Positions 18,298-27,962 are shown, counted from the first letter of the stretch. The stretch: 64,000 nt of DNA from NORP309 sp964352735 (GCA_964352735.1 CAYGTC010000010.1:21607-85606); one strand, 5' to 3'. The notes: generated by a model from the sequence alone, not told the origin. Translations and numbers: made by a program.

Positions 18298-20604
18298 TCA
18301 CTTGCTTTGTCTATCTTGTTCTATTTTATTTTGTGCATCTACTACAGCAATGCTTGTCATATTGATGATGCGACGAACTGATGCTGTTGGAATTAATACA
18401 TGTGCAGCCTGTTTGCAGCCCAATAGTATTGGGCCAATGGTTACGCCTTTGGTAAAGCATTTAAGCATATTAATGACAGCGTTGGCGGTATCCAAATTTG
18501 GCATCATGAATAAATTGGCTCTGCCTTTAAGTTGAGAGTTAGGAAAAATCTTGTCGCGCAATTCAGGAATCAGTGCTATATCAGCTTCCATTTCGCCTTC
18601 AACGGCTAAATCAGGGGCTTTTTTATGGAGAATCTTTAATGCTTTACGCATTTTTCTTGGGTTCTTGCCACCTCTTGAACCAAAACTCGAATAAGATAAT
18701 AAAGCAATTCTTGGTGTTTTGCCAAAATCTTTTAATTTTTCTGCTGCCAATATGGCCGTTTCGGCAATTTCTTCGGCATCTGGATCTGGGTTAACATAGG
18801 TATCGCAGAAAAAGAAGTTACCATATTCAGTTGAAATACCGCTGATGGTAGCGGGCTGAGTGACACCATCTTGAATACCAATCACATCAGTAATGTGGCT
18901 CAGGACTTTTGGAAAACGTCCGGTAAGGCCTGCTAACATGGCATCGGCTTCGCCTCTTTTAACCATCAGTGCAGCGATCACAGATGAGCGTGTTCGAACC
19001 AACGCTTTGGCAATGTCAGGTGTGATGCCATTTCTTTGCATAATGCTCAGATACAGTTGCCAGTATTCTCGATAACGCACGTCATCTTGTGGATTGACCA
19101 ATTCAAAATCTTTACCAATGGTCAGATCTATACCAATTTTTTCGATTCTTGATTTTACAACTTCTGGCCTACCAATCAATATGGGCTTGGCGAGTCTGTC
19201 ATCTAATACTGTTCTGACCGAACGTAAAACCCGTTCATCTTCCCCTTCAGCATAAACCACTGTTTTAGGGTTGCTTCTTGCCTTATCAAAGATGGGTTTC
19301 ATCATTAAACCGCTTTTAAATACAAAATAGCTCAAAATATCTTTGTATTCTTGCATGTCTTTTATGGGTTTTGTTGCAACTCCGGAATCCATTGCGGCTT
19401 GGGCCACAGCAGGGGCAACATATAATAATATGCGAGGGTCAAAGGGTTGTGGAATAAGGTAGTCTCTGCCAAAGCCTTTGACTTCACCTTCAAAAGCTTG
19501 TGCACCTACATCTGATGATTCCTTTTGAGCGAGTTCTGCCAGTGCATAAACACAAGCTTTTTTCATCGCATCATTGATCACAGGAGCCCCAACATCCAAA
19601 GTGCCTCTAAAAATGTAAGGGAAACATAATACATTGTTAACCTGATTGGGGAAATCCGAACGTCCTGTTGCTATGATCGCATCTGGTCGCGCTTTGAGTG
19701 CCGCATCTGGCATAATTTCCGGTACTGGATTAGCCAATGCCAAAATGATGGGGTCTTTAGCCATTGGTAGAATCATTTCAGGTTTTAGCACACCTGCTAC
19801 AGATACACCGAGGAAAATATCGGCACCTACCAATGCTTCTGCGAGTGTTTGCTCTTTAACGCCTGCGGCATAGCGCTTTTTACGTTCATCGGTTTCATTA
19901 ACAATGTCTTGTCTTTGTTCATGTAGGATGCCACGTGAATCGGATACGGTGATGTTGTCTATCGATAATCCCAAATCTACCAATAAATCCAAACAGGCCA
20001 TGCCAGCAGCACCAGCACCTGAGGTGACCAATTTAACTGTGCTGATGTCTTTATTGATGATTTTTAATCCGTTGATGACAGCAGCGCAAGTGATGATGGC
20101 GGTACCGTGTTGATCATCATGAAAAACTGGAATATTGAGTCGGTTTTTGAGTTTTTCTTCAATGTAAAAACATTCTGGTGACTTAATGTCTTCCAGATTG
20201 ATTCCACCGAATGTTGGCTCAAGCGCTGCAATGATATCAATCAATTTGTCAGGGTCTTTTTCATCGATTTCAATATCAAAAACATCGACGCCTGCAAATT
20301 TTTTGAACAATACGGCTTTGCCTTCCATTACAGGTTTTGATGCCAGTGGGCCAATGTCCCCCAGCCCTAAAACAGCGGTGCCATTGGTGATAACAGCCAC
20401 CATATTGCCTCGTGCTGTATACAATGATACCTTGGATGGATCTTTATGGATTTCTTCACAGGGCGCGGCCACACCTGGTGAATAAGCCAGTGCCAAATCT
20501 TTGGCAGTGGTTAAGGCTTTGGTTGCCACTATTTTGATTTTACCAGGCGGAAAATCATTGTGGTATTCCAAAGCCGCTTTTCTAATGTCTTCGCGTAAAC
20601 TCAT
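18298..20604 (-). CDS. maeB: NADP-type malic enzyme with phosphotransacetylase-like C-terminal domain
   Basis: A 768-residue enzyme that decarboxylates malate to pyruvate, generating NAD(P)H. The malic-enzyme half (about 1-430) has the substrate segment ALAYSPGVAAPCEEI, the metal/substrate region FHDDQHGTAI and the dinucleotide fold VTSGAGAAGMACLDLL. The second half (about 430-765) is phosphate-acetyltransferase-like (VVYAEGEDERVLRSV, ALLSYSSFGSRGG), known in MaeB as a regulatory domain that senses acetyl-CoA. I start at the ATG at 20604, which has GGGGA five bases upstream; an ATG at 20616 adds four residues. It is first in the operon that continues into aceE, so product and consumer of pyruvate are co-expressed. 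Confidence 0.95.
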   Translation of the reverse strand: MSLREDIRKAALEYHNDFPPGKIKIVATKALTTAKDLALAYSPGVAAPCEEIHKDPSKVSLYTARGNMVAVITNGTAVLGLGDIGPLASKPVMEGKAVLFKKFAGVDVFDIEIDEKDPDKLIDIIAALEPTFGGINLEDIKSPECFYIEEKLKNRLNIPVFHDDQHGTAIITCAAVINGLKIINKDISTVKLVTSGAGAAGMACLDLLVDLGLSIDNITVSDSRGILHEQRQDIVNETDERKKRYAAGVKEQTLAEALVGADIFLGVSVAGVLKPEMILPMAKDPIILALANPVPEIMPDAALKARPDAIIATGRSDFPNQVNNVLCFPYIFRGTLDVGAPVINDAMKKACVYALAELAQKESSDVGAQAFEGEVKGFGRDYLIPQPFDPRILLYVAPAVAQAAMDSGVATKPIKDMQEYKDILSYFVFKSGLMMKPIFDKARSNPKTVVYAEGEDERVLRSVRTVLDDRLAKPILIGRPEVVKSRIEKIGIDLTIGKDFELVNPQDDVRYREYWQLYLSIMQRNGITPDIAKALVRTRSSVIAALMVKRGEADAMLAGLTGRFPKVLSHITDVIGIQDGVTQPATISGISTEYGNFFFCDTYVNPDPDAEEIAETAILAAEKLKDFGKTPRIALLSYSSFGSRGGKNPRKMRKALKILHKKAPDLAVEGEMEADIALIPELRDKIFPNSQLKGRANLFMMPNLDTANAVINMLKCFTKGVTIGPILLGCKQAAHVLIPTASVRRIINMTSIAVVDAQNKIEQDRQSK

Positions 20605-20833
20605 TGTTGTCCCCATTGAGTTGTGAGTTAAAACAGCGTGCTTTTACTCTCGTTTTTTGGACTCAGTATTTTAAGACATTTGTCCATATTTCTCCAAGAT
20701 AATGCCAAAATAATGATACGAATACAGATAACTGTGAGTGATATGTCAGTTCTGTGATAGATAACATGCTGAGTCAACTGTTTTCACAGACAGAATCAGA
20801 ATCAATTCTTTGTTATCAAAGGTAAGGTCCAAT

Positions 20834-20857
20834 TATGATGTTTTGACTTGTCGATCA
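20834..20857 (+). repeat. 24-bp dispersed repeat, copy A
   Basis: This 24-base sequence, containing ATGTTTTGACTTGTCGATC, occurs again exactly but inverted at 60186-60209. Both copies are intergenic. Here it is about 230 bases upstream of maeB, between two minus-strand genes. Confidence 0.7.
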
Positions 20858-20902
20858 TAATTTCTCGAAAAACTGCCCATTAAAATGAGCCACTAACCGA
20901 GA

Positions 20903-23900
20903 TCAATTATGTTTTCTTTTCTCAGAAAATAAAGCAATCGGAATGTTTTTTCTGCGCCAGTTATCATTTAATTCATCATCTGGATAGTGAATATCCATAC
21001 TCAGAGAACCTGCTTTATTAAGGTCATTGGATGCTTGATGTAAGTTTACTGTGATCGAGCCGGCTGAATTTTCAGTCAATTCTGTTGCTGTTTGTCCTCG
21101 TGCATACCCGTTGATTTGTTTCATATCGATGGTTATGTCCTTGTCTTTGATGAAATTATTGGCTTGGCCCATCAACCAACGGGGCTGGCCATTTTCATCG
21201 TAAAAATACAAGATAGCGAGTAATTCAATTGTTTTTTGCTTGGGCACCATTAATAAAGACAAGCCCCAACCTGCATCCTGATTTCCTGCCCACCATAAAC
21301 CTGAAAAGTCTTCAGTATTTAATGATGAAGAAATAATCGGTTGCAAAGGCCACATGTCTTGTTGGCCGCCAATTTGGAAGAAGGTATGATCTATTGAAGG
21401 TTGATCTTTTTGATTAAAAAACGTCATCCAACCATTGTGAGTCGACGAGTGACCAATGATGGCTGCATTTTCTTCATAATCATAAACATATTGGATGATA
21501 TTTTCGCCATTGATCCGATCAAGCTTCCAATAATTTTCTTGTGCCTCTAGTTGGTTAAGCATCGAATACCACATCGGTTTGCCATCGTCATCATAGGTGA
21601 AGAAGATGGCATGATAGAGATTGTCTCTTCCAATCGATTCAATGGTAAAGCCATGCCCATTGTGACTCGGATCATAATAGAGGCCTGTTTTTAAATTCAA
21701 TGAAGTTTGGGTGTTGATTGTGATGAAGTTGTCACCGCCACTGACAAAATCCATTAAGCCATCATTGTTGAAATCAGCAAAATCAATATTGCTGTGGTTC
21801 AGTGGTTCAGTGTCATTATTACCCGGAACAAATGTGCTGTAATTTTTGTAAAATGATAAATGACCTTTGTGTCTACTGGTATTGATGTAAACATTTAAAC
21901 TGTTATTGACATAAACAAACAAATCGCTTAACTCATCGTCATTGATGTCTTTGGCGACAATTTTTTCAGGAATAATGCTGATTAAATTTTGACTGTCAAC
22001 TGGAAAAGGCTCTAGCCAGATGGATTGATCATAAGTTGTCTTGGTGAATGATCCTTTGCCATTATTGATCCATATGTTTTTTTCTTCATGTGTGGCAAAA
22101 ATATCAATCAGACCATCCCCATTAAAATCTCCTGTTGTCATGAGTTTGGCACCTTGAGCAAATGGTACTGAAGCGTTGAATCTGTCTTTACCATTATTGA
22201 ACCAAATTTTGATGTATGACAAGGTGTCATTTTTGTTGAGCACAACAACGTCATTCTTACCATCATTGTTCATGTCTTTTACTGAAAAATCTGTCGTGGC
22301 AAAACCTGGCTCGGCATTGAATCCATAGATGATATTAAACTCATCTGTAAGCAAGCTTGTAGGGTTGGCTGATTTCTCAACAATAAAGATGTTGCCTGCA
22401 ACAGTTGTGTCCTGCAGTATGATTTCATCGCCATCAGTAAAGCCCATATCTGCACTCAATGATTTTTTTGTGGCAATGGGTAGAGGAACATGATTGATGA
22501 AATCTGGTGCATTTGGGTCAATGTAATAGGACATTGGCGTGGAGTTTTGGTGGCTTGGATAGTTGGCAATCAGCTGCATGCTGCCAGCATGATCCAAATC
22601 AATCAGTGCAGCATTTTGGTAGGCTGCATTAAAAAGATAATCATTTTCAGGATTTTGATACGCTTTAAACTGACCATTGCCGTCTCCCAACCATAAGGTT
22701 CCAGTTGCGCTCATTTCATGGGTGGCTGATTGAAGTTTGTCAATTTCATCAATGGTTGTGCAATTATCATTGGCAAGACCTGTACTGAGTATGTCCGCTA
22801 ATCCATCCTGGTTATAATCATTGACTTGGACATGCTGATTGAATTGCATTGAAGAGGCTGTTGTTAATTTAAATGAATAGGGTTGATCATCAATTTGTTG
22901 CCAGGCAAGTGATTTTTCGCCAGTAGAAACCACATCGGGTAAACCATCCCCATTGAGGTCAACAATGGTTGCCATGTTTGAACGAAAGTGACTGCGATGA
23001 AATGTGTCATAACCGCTGGAATGTAAGGCCTTTTTGAAGTGAATTTGACCTGTGTTATCGTTGTCATAGATCATCAAGATGTTTGGCTGATGGTAGCATT
23101 CTGAAGTGGTGTTTTGTACTTTGGCATTGATCCAGACATCCAGATCCTTGTCATTATCTGCATCAATGGTGTGAATATCAGTGATGATGATTTGATTGTG
23201 TGGAATATGGTTGAGTACTCCGGGCAATTCAAACGCTTGTCTAGAAAATTGACCGTGACCATCATTGATTAAAATGGATATGGTGGCAGTTGGGTGATTG
23301 TCGATCATAAAAAAGTCTTGCGCACCATCATTATTGAAATCAAATTTTTTGAAAATTAAAGCATTCAATGTCTCGATTGGAAGGCTGCTTTTCAGTGTCA
23401 AATGATGATTGTCAAGATTAACCCAAGATTGTATTTGCCCATTATGATTGATCAATACGTCTGGTCTGCTGTTTCCGTTTAATTCTGTGACAATGAAGTT
23501 TTGTGCATTGCTTGGTAAATTCAGTTGTTTGGAACTAAACAGTTGCTTGCTATCGTTCAAGTATATTTTGTCTTGGGTGATGATGTCAGTATCGCCATCT
23601 TGGTCCCAGTCAACACCGTAAATTTGTCCATTGATCGATACATCAGTTGTGAAAGGGGTTTCGCTGAAGTTGGCTTGACCATCATTGTATGCGATGTTGC
23701 CATTGCGTAATATGATATCTAGATCGCCGTCTTGATCAATATCAATAATGGCTGAATATAACCCATCAGTGCTGAAATTACTGATTTGAGGTTGATAACC
23801 GCCATCACGGTATATCATGAGTTCAATGGGTTGAGAAGGTGTTGGTGGTTGTACTGTGCAAACAATACATTGCAATTGCCCGCCCAGAGAAATGATGTCA

Positions 23901-24106
23901 TCAATACCATCGTTATTGAGGTCAGCGATTGTCTTGTCATAGGCGTTGCTGATATTGGGATTTTGGCCAATAAATTCAACATAGTTACTGTGTTGTGAAT
24001 CTTTGAGGCGTTCTGTATTAAATGTCAATGCAGAAGTTTGCAATGCATGCATTAACAGTATCAAGGTCAAAGATATGAAGTGGTTTTCCCTGCGCATGCT
24101 TGTCAT
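20903..24106 (-). CDS. Large secreted FG-GAP/VCBS-repeat protein
   Basis: About 1067 residues with a signal peptide (LTLILLMHALQTSA). From residue 50 to about 830 it has about a dozen calcium-binding-type repeats of the form D-x-(N/D)-x-D-G-x-x-D (NNDGIDD, DQDGDLD, NGDGLPD, NQDGLAD, NNDGKND, NGDGLID, NNDGLMD), expected to fold as beta-propeller blades. The C-terminal about 220 residues hold two copies of the window's shared module (TGLYYDPSHNGHGFTIESIG; SGLWWAGNQDAGWGLSLLM), each followed by an aromatic-rich YDDDGKPMW or YDENGQPRW string. Probably extracellular or cell-surface, with a binding or adhesion role inferred from the repeats. Starts at 24115 (TTG), 24106 and 24097 are all possible; none has a clear ribosome binding site. 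Confidence 0.8.
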   Translation of the reverse strand: MTSMRRENHFISLTLILLMHALQTSALTFNTERLKDSQHSNYVEFIGQNPNISNAYDKTIADLNNDGIDDIISLGGQLQCIVCTVQPPTPSQPIELMIYRDGGYQPQISNFSTDGLYSAIIDIDQDGDLDIILRNGNIAYNDGQANFSETPFTTDVSINGQIYGVDWDQDGDTDIITQDKIYLNDSKQLFSSKQLNLPSNAQNFIVTELNGNSRPDVLINHNGQIQSWVNLDNHHLTLKSSLPIETLNALIFKKFDFNNDGAQDFFMIDNHPTATISILINDGHGQFSRQAFELPGVLNHIPHNQIIITDIHTIDADNDKDLDVWINAKVQNTTSECYHQPNILMIYDNDNTGQIHFKKALHSSGYDTFHRSHFRSNMATIVDLNGDGLPDVVSTGEKSLAWQQIDDQPYSFKLTTASSMQFNQHVQVNDYNQDGLADILSTGLANDNCTTIDEIDKLQSATHEMSATGTLWLGDGNGQFKAYQNPENDYLFNAAYQNAALIDLDHAGSMQLIANYPSHQNSTPMSYYIDPNAPDFINHVPLPIATKKSLSADMGFTDGDEIILQDTTVAGNIFIVEKSANPTSLLTDEFNIIYGFNAEPGFATTDFSVKDMNNDGKNDVVVLNKNDTLSYIKIWFNNGKDRFNASVPFAQGAKLMTTGDFNGDGLIDIFATHEEKNIWINNGKGSFTKTTYDQSIWLEPFPVDSQNLISIIPEKIVAKDINDDELSDLFVYVNNSLNVYINTSRHKGHLSFYKNYSTFVPGNNDTEPLNHSNIDFADFNNDGLMDFVSGGDNFITINTQTSLNLKTGLYYDPSHNGHGFTIESIGRDNLYHAIFFTYDDDGKPMWYSMLNQLEAQENYWKLDRINGENIIQYVYDYEENAAIIGHSSTHNGWMTFFNQKDQPSIDHTFFQIGGQQDMWPLQPIISSSLNTEDFSGLWWAGNQDAGWGLSLLMVPKQKTIELLAILYFYDENGQPRWLMGQANNFIKDKDITIDMKQINGYARGQTATELTENSAGSITVNLHQASNDLNKAGSLSMDIHYPDDELNDNWRRKNIPIALFSEKRKHN

Positions 24107-24183
24107 TGTTGTCAATAATCATTGATAATAACACCAATTCTGTTAATTTTGGGTTAAAATTTATTTTTTTTCGGAGTGGGTTT

Positions 24184-25287
24184 ATGCGTTTTATTGGTGT
24201 GCTGATTATTCTGTCAGGCTTGATTTCTTGTTCAACGACTCAACAAAAATCTGTTGCTACATACCCGCTTCCAATACTGAACCTCAGTGAAGCCAACCGT
24301 TTGGCACAGTTGCCTTTGCACTGTGTGGAAACAGAATACCCGAATAAACTCAATCAAACAATCGGTAGTGATGCTGATTTACAATCACCACAACAATTAC
24401 ACCCTATTTTTTATGGTTGTTTTGACTGGCACAGTGCGGTTCATGGTTATTGGTCGATGGTCAGTTTGCTGAAAAATTTTCCAGACCTCGATCGCGCTGA
24501 AGAAATGAGGGCTGTGTTAAAGAATAATATCACATCGACTAAGGTAGCCCTTGAAGTTGAGTATTTTCATGGCAAATTAAATCAGTCTTGGGAGCGAACT
24601 TATGGTTGGGCTTGGCTATTAAAATTGGCTGAGGAACTCCATACTTGGAATGATCCTTTGGCCAGACAAGTTGAACATGATTTGCAACCGCTGACAGATA
24701 TTATTGTTGAACGATTTAAAGATTTTGTCCCTAAACTGTATTATCCAATAAGGGTTGGAGAACACCCCAATACCGCATTTGGCTTGTCATTTGCTTATGA
24801 TTATGCCAAAACAGTTAATGATAAAGATTTTATGACTTTGATTGAAAAACGGGCCATGGATTTTTATGCCAGTGATTATGCTTGTCCGATGAACTGGGAA
24901 CCCGGCGGTTTTGATTTCCTCTCGCCTTGTCTGCAAGAGGTTGATATCATGCGAAAAATACTCAAAGCAAAAGATTTTGAACCCTGGTTGCAGAAATTTT
25001 TACCACAACTTAGCCAATCCGATTATGACCTGGAGGTGGGTATTGTCAGCGACAGAACTGATGGCAAGCTGGTTCATCTTGACGGGGTGAATTTCAGCAG
25101 AGCCTGGTGTTTGTATGGTCTGGGTTTACAGTACCCAGCCTATCAGCATTTGATCAATATTGCCAATAAACATGTTCAATATTCCTTGCCCAATTTAGTC
25201 GGAGACAGTTATGAAGGTGGCCACTGGTTGGCCAGTTTTGCCATTTATGCACTCAATCAGCTCGGTCATGATTCAGGTGACAAATAA
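24184..25287 (+). CDS. DUF2891 family lipoprotein
   Basis: A 367-residue protein with a lipoprotein leader (IGVLIILSGLISCS, Cys at about 16). The ATG at 24184 has GGAG about 10 bases upstream. Family hallmarks are FYGCFDWHSAVHGYWSMVSL, SWERTYGWAWLLKLAEEL, PNTAFGLSFAYDYAKT, PGGFDFLSPCLQEVD and HLDGVNFSRAWCLYGLG. The conserved His, Trp and acidic positions suggest an alpha-helical toroid with a binding cleft, but no activity is established for DUF2891. Its stop codon directly abuts the next start (TAAATG), so it is translationally coupled to the Nramp-like transporter and probably acts in the same 5-oxoproline pathway at the periplasmic face. Confidence 0.85.
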   Translation: MRFIGVLIILSGLISCSTTQQKSVATYPLPILNLSEANRLAQLPLHCVETEYPNKLNQTIGSDADLQSPQQLHPIFYGCFDWHSAVHGYWSMVSLLKNFPDLDRAEEMRAVLKNNITSTKVALEVEYFHGKLNQSWERTYGWAWLLKLAEELHTWNDPLARQVEHDLQPLTDIIVERFKDFVPKLYYPIRVGEHPNTAFGLSFAYDYAKTVNDKDFMTLIEKRAMDFYASDYACPMNWEPGGFDFLSPCLQEVDIMRKILKAKDFEPWLQKFLPQLSQSDYDLEVGIVSDRTDGKLVHLDGVNFSRAWCLYGLGLQYPAYQHLINIANKHVQYSLPNLVGDSYEGGHWLASFAIYALNQLGHDSGDK

Positions 25288-26508
25288 ATGAATGTATTCA
25301 AAGATTTGGGCCCTGGGGTTTTAATTGCTGCGGCTTTTATTGGGCCTGGAACAGTGACTGTATGTACTTTGGCAGGTGCCCAATATGGATTTGTATTGTT
25401 ATGGACCATGGTGTTTTCAATCATTGCCACCATTGTTTTGCAAGAAATGGCTGCGAGATTGGGGATTGTTGCGAAAATGGGACTGGCAGAGGCGGTAAGG
25501 AAAGAAATTCCTTACCCTGCTGTTAAATTGGCTGCCATTATTTTAATGATTTCTGCCATATTGATTGGTAATGCTGCCTATGAAGCTGGCAACATCAGTG
25601 GTGGTGTATTGGGTTTAGAAACACTAATTAAAACAGTAACGGTATCTATGATCGGTTTAGATATTAACCTTTTCAGTTTATTGATTGGTTTGCTGGCTTT
25701 TATCGTACTTTATATTGGGCACTATCAACTGATAGAAAAAGTGCTGGTAACATTGGTGGTGTTGATGAGTATTGCGTTTGTGGCAACTGCATTTATGACG
25801 CAGCCAAATTTATTGGATGTATTAAAAGGACTGTTGATTCCTTCTTTTCCACAACACAGTATTTTGATCATTATGGCTTTGATTGGTACAACTGTTGTTC
25901 CCTATAACTTATTTTTGCATGCATCTTTGGTACAAGAAAAATGGCAAGGGGTCAGTGAGTTGCCAAAAGCCAGAAAAGACACCATTATTTCCGTGATTTT
26001 TGGTGGTCTGGTATCCATTGCTATCATTATTTGCGCTGCTGCTATTGAGACGGGTAACATTAACAATGCTGCAGATTTGGCCAAAGGCCTTGAGCCCTTA
26101 TTTGGCAGTTATGCCAAGTATTTGTTGGCAATGGGTTTGTTTGCTGCTGGCATTACTTCTGCAATCACGGCACCTTTGGCTGCTGCCTATGTGGTTGCTG
26201 GTTGTTTCCAATGGTCTGCCGATTTAAAGTCAATGCGATTCAGAGTCGTATGGATGGTGGTTTTGATTATGGGTGTGGTTTTTTCTTCGATAGGTTTTAA
26301 GTCTATTGAAGTCATTAAATTTGCCCAGATTGCCAATGGTTTGTTGTTGCCATTGATTGCAGCATTTTTGTTATGGGTGATGAACCGTCGACATTTACTA
26401 GGCGAGCATGTCAATGCAGTGCATCACAACATTATTGGTGGAATTATTGTGTTGATGGCGATTATGTTGGGCTTGAAAAGCCTCAGTTCTGTGTTTGGTT
26501 TGATTTAA
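25288..26508 (+). CDS. Nramp-fold transporter lacking the canonical metal site
   Basis: A 406-residue inner-membrane protein with about 11 hydrophobic helices and clear Nramp family similarity. The two motifs that bind the metal in true Nramp proteins are changed. The helix-1 D-P-G-N is G-P-G-T here (residues 19-22). The helix-6 M-P-H is V-P-Y (204-206, within VPYNLFLHAS). It therefore probably does not move Mn2+ or Fe2+ in the usual way. The Bacillus ycsG gene, also an Nramp relative, lies next to the pxpA homologue ycsF, and here too it directly precedes pxpA. Uptake of 5-oxoproline or a related acid is my inference. Confidence 0.85.
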   Translation: MNVFKDLGPGVLIAAAFIGPGTVTVCTLAGAQYGFVLLWTMVFSIIATIVLQEMAARLGIVAKMGLAEAVRKEIPYPAVKLAAIILMISAILIGNAAYEAGNISGGVLGLETLIKTVTVSMIGLDINLFSLLIGLLAFIVLYIGHYQLIEKVLVTLVVLMSIAFVATAFMTQPNLLDVLKGLLIPSFPQHSILIIMALIGTTVVPYNLFLHASLVQEKWQGVSELPKARKDTIISVIFGGLVSIAIIICAAAIETGNINNAADLAKGLEPLFGSYAKYLLAMGLFAAGITSAITAPLAAAYVVAGCFQWSADLKSMRFRVVWMVVLIMGVVFSSIGFKSIEVIKFAQIANGLLLPLIAAFLLWVMNRRHLLGEHVNAVHHNIIGGIIVLMAIMLGLKSLSSVFGLI

Positions 26509-26550
26509 TGGTCAGAGCATTTTTGTATACTGTGATTAAGGGAGCAAAAT

Positions 26551-27261
26551 ATGAATGTTGACATCAATTGTGATTTGGGTGAAGGCATGGATAATGATGC
26601 GGTTTTAATGCCTTATCTTGATTCCTGTAATATTGCATGTGGAGGGCATTTTGGCGATCAACAAACCATGTTACAAGCAATCAAGCTGGCAAAACTGCAT
26701 AATGTAAAAGTAGGTGCTCATCCTTCATTTCCTGATAAACATAATTTTGGTAGAAAAATCATTGAAATTACAGCTGAGCAGCTGCAATACTCTTTGTATC
26801 ATCAAATCGAAGATTTTGTAAAAGCGTGTACTTTATGCGACATGGACATGCACCACATCAAATTGCATGGTGCATTGTATAATCTGGCCGCTAGCGATGC
26901 TGAAGTTGCGGCGTTGGTATTGAATGTATTTGCTGCTGTTAAAGCTGATATTGCCATTTATGTGCCTTATCAATCGGCCATTGCGGTATTGGCTGAAGAT
27001 TATTTTCCGGTCATTCATGAGGCTTTCATTGATCGACGTTATCATAACGACCTACGTCTGGTATCGCGCTCAAGAAATGATGCACTGATTGTTGATCCTA
27101 CTGAGGCCTGGCAACAAATGTCTGATGTTATAGAGACAGGTCATTTAACATCGGTAGAAGGAAATCGAGTGAAAATTTCTGCCCAAACCTTTTGTTTACA
27201 TGGAGATGAGGAGGGCGCTGTTGCCATGATACAGCACATCAGCAAATGTTTAGGTCGTTAA
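26551..27261 (+). CDS. pxpA: 5-oxoprolinase subunit PxpA (LamB/YcsF family)
   Basis: A 236-residue subunit of the ATP-dependent 5-oxoprolinase PxpABC, which opens 5-oxoproline (pyroglutamate) to L-glutamate. The N-terminus has the family signature DINCDLGEGMDNDAVLMPYL and CNIACGGHFGDQQTML. Then come VGAHPSFPDKHNFGRK, IKLHGALYN and the C-terminal FCLHGDEEGAVAM. Full length for the family. It begins 42 bases after the transporter, with GGGAG upstream of the ATG at 26551, and overlaps pxpB by 16 bases. Confidence 0.95.
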   Translation: MNVDINCDLGEGMDNDAVLMPYLDSCNIACGGHFGDQQTMLQAIKLAKLHNVKVGAHPSFPDKHNFGRKIIEITAEQLQYSLYHQIEDFVKACTLCDMDMHHIKLHGALYNLAASDAEVAALVLNVFAAVKADIAIYVPYQSAIAVLAEDYFPVIHEAFIDRRYHNDLRLVSRSRNDALIVDPTEAWQQMSDVIETGHLTSVEGNRVKISAQTFCLHGDEEGAVAMIQHISKCLGR

Positions 27262-27962
27262 TATTCCAGCCATTTGGTGAAAATGCCATTCTGATTGCTT
27301 GGCCACAAAAAATTGATCATGAAATCAGAAGTGATATTGAGGCTTTTGAACAAAAAATTCAGCAGCATATGCTGGATATTGTTGAAGAAACCGTGGCTGC
27401 TTATTGCAGTTTAACAGTCTATGTAAAAACAGAGTTGTTTTTGGCGGATGTGATTGAAAAACTGAGGGTGCTCTATCATCAAAAAAGTGATTTAATTAAA
27501 GAAAACAAAAGTCGTTGGTATATTCCTGTTTGTTATGATTTAACATTTGCCCTTGATTTAACGGCATTGGCAAAGGTTAAACATTGTGATGTTCAAACTC
27601 TGATAGAGCTCCATACAGCACCAGAATATACGGTTGATTTTTTAGGGTTTTTACCAGGTTTTGCTTACCTCAATGGTTTGGATGATTCGCTGCATGTACC
27701 AAGATTGGCTAAACCCCGGGCGCTGGTTAAAAAAGGTTCTGTGGCAATCGGCGGTCAACAAACCGGTATTTACCCGATCGACAGCCCAGGTGGTTGGCAT
27801 GTGATTGGCAGAACCCCTGTTTCATTATTTGATCCCCATAACCCTTGTCCATGTTTAATAAGGGCTCTGGATAAAATACGCTTCTACGCCGTATCTCTTG
27901 ATGACTATCATGTCATCAAGAATGACCGCCATTTTGTTTGTGAACAGCAGGTGTTACCATGA
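27246..27962 (+). CDS. pxpB: 5-oxoprolinase subunit PxpB (KipI-like)
   Basis: A 238-residue allophanate-hydrolase-subunit-1-like protein; in Bacillus its homologue KipI also inhibits the sporulation kinase KinA. Family strings: FLGFLPGFAYLNGLDDSLHV, PRLAKPRALVKKGSVAIGG, then GIYPIDSPGGWHVIGRTP. It works with PxpC as the phosphorylating half of 5-oxoprolinase. The start ATG at 27246 lies inside the end of pxpA, and the last four bases overlap pxpC (ATGA), so translation is coupled throughout. Confidence 0.94.
   Translation: MFRSLIFQPFGENAILIAWPQKIDHEIRSDIEAFEQKIQQHMLDIVEETVAAYCSLTVYVKTELFLADVIEKLRVLYHQKSDLIKENKSRWYIPVCYDLTFALDLTALAKVKHCDVQTLIELHTAPEYTVDFLGFLPGFAYLNGLDDSLHVPRLAKPRALVKKGSVAIGGQQTGIYPIDSPGGWHVIGRTPVSLFDPHNPCPCLIRALDKIRFYAVSLDDYHVIKNDRHFVCEQQVLP

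Noticed and set aside
20605..20902. A PdhR operator ahead of the maeB-ace operon
   Set aside because: No palindrome of the AATTGGT...ACCAATT type was found in the upstream region.
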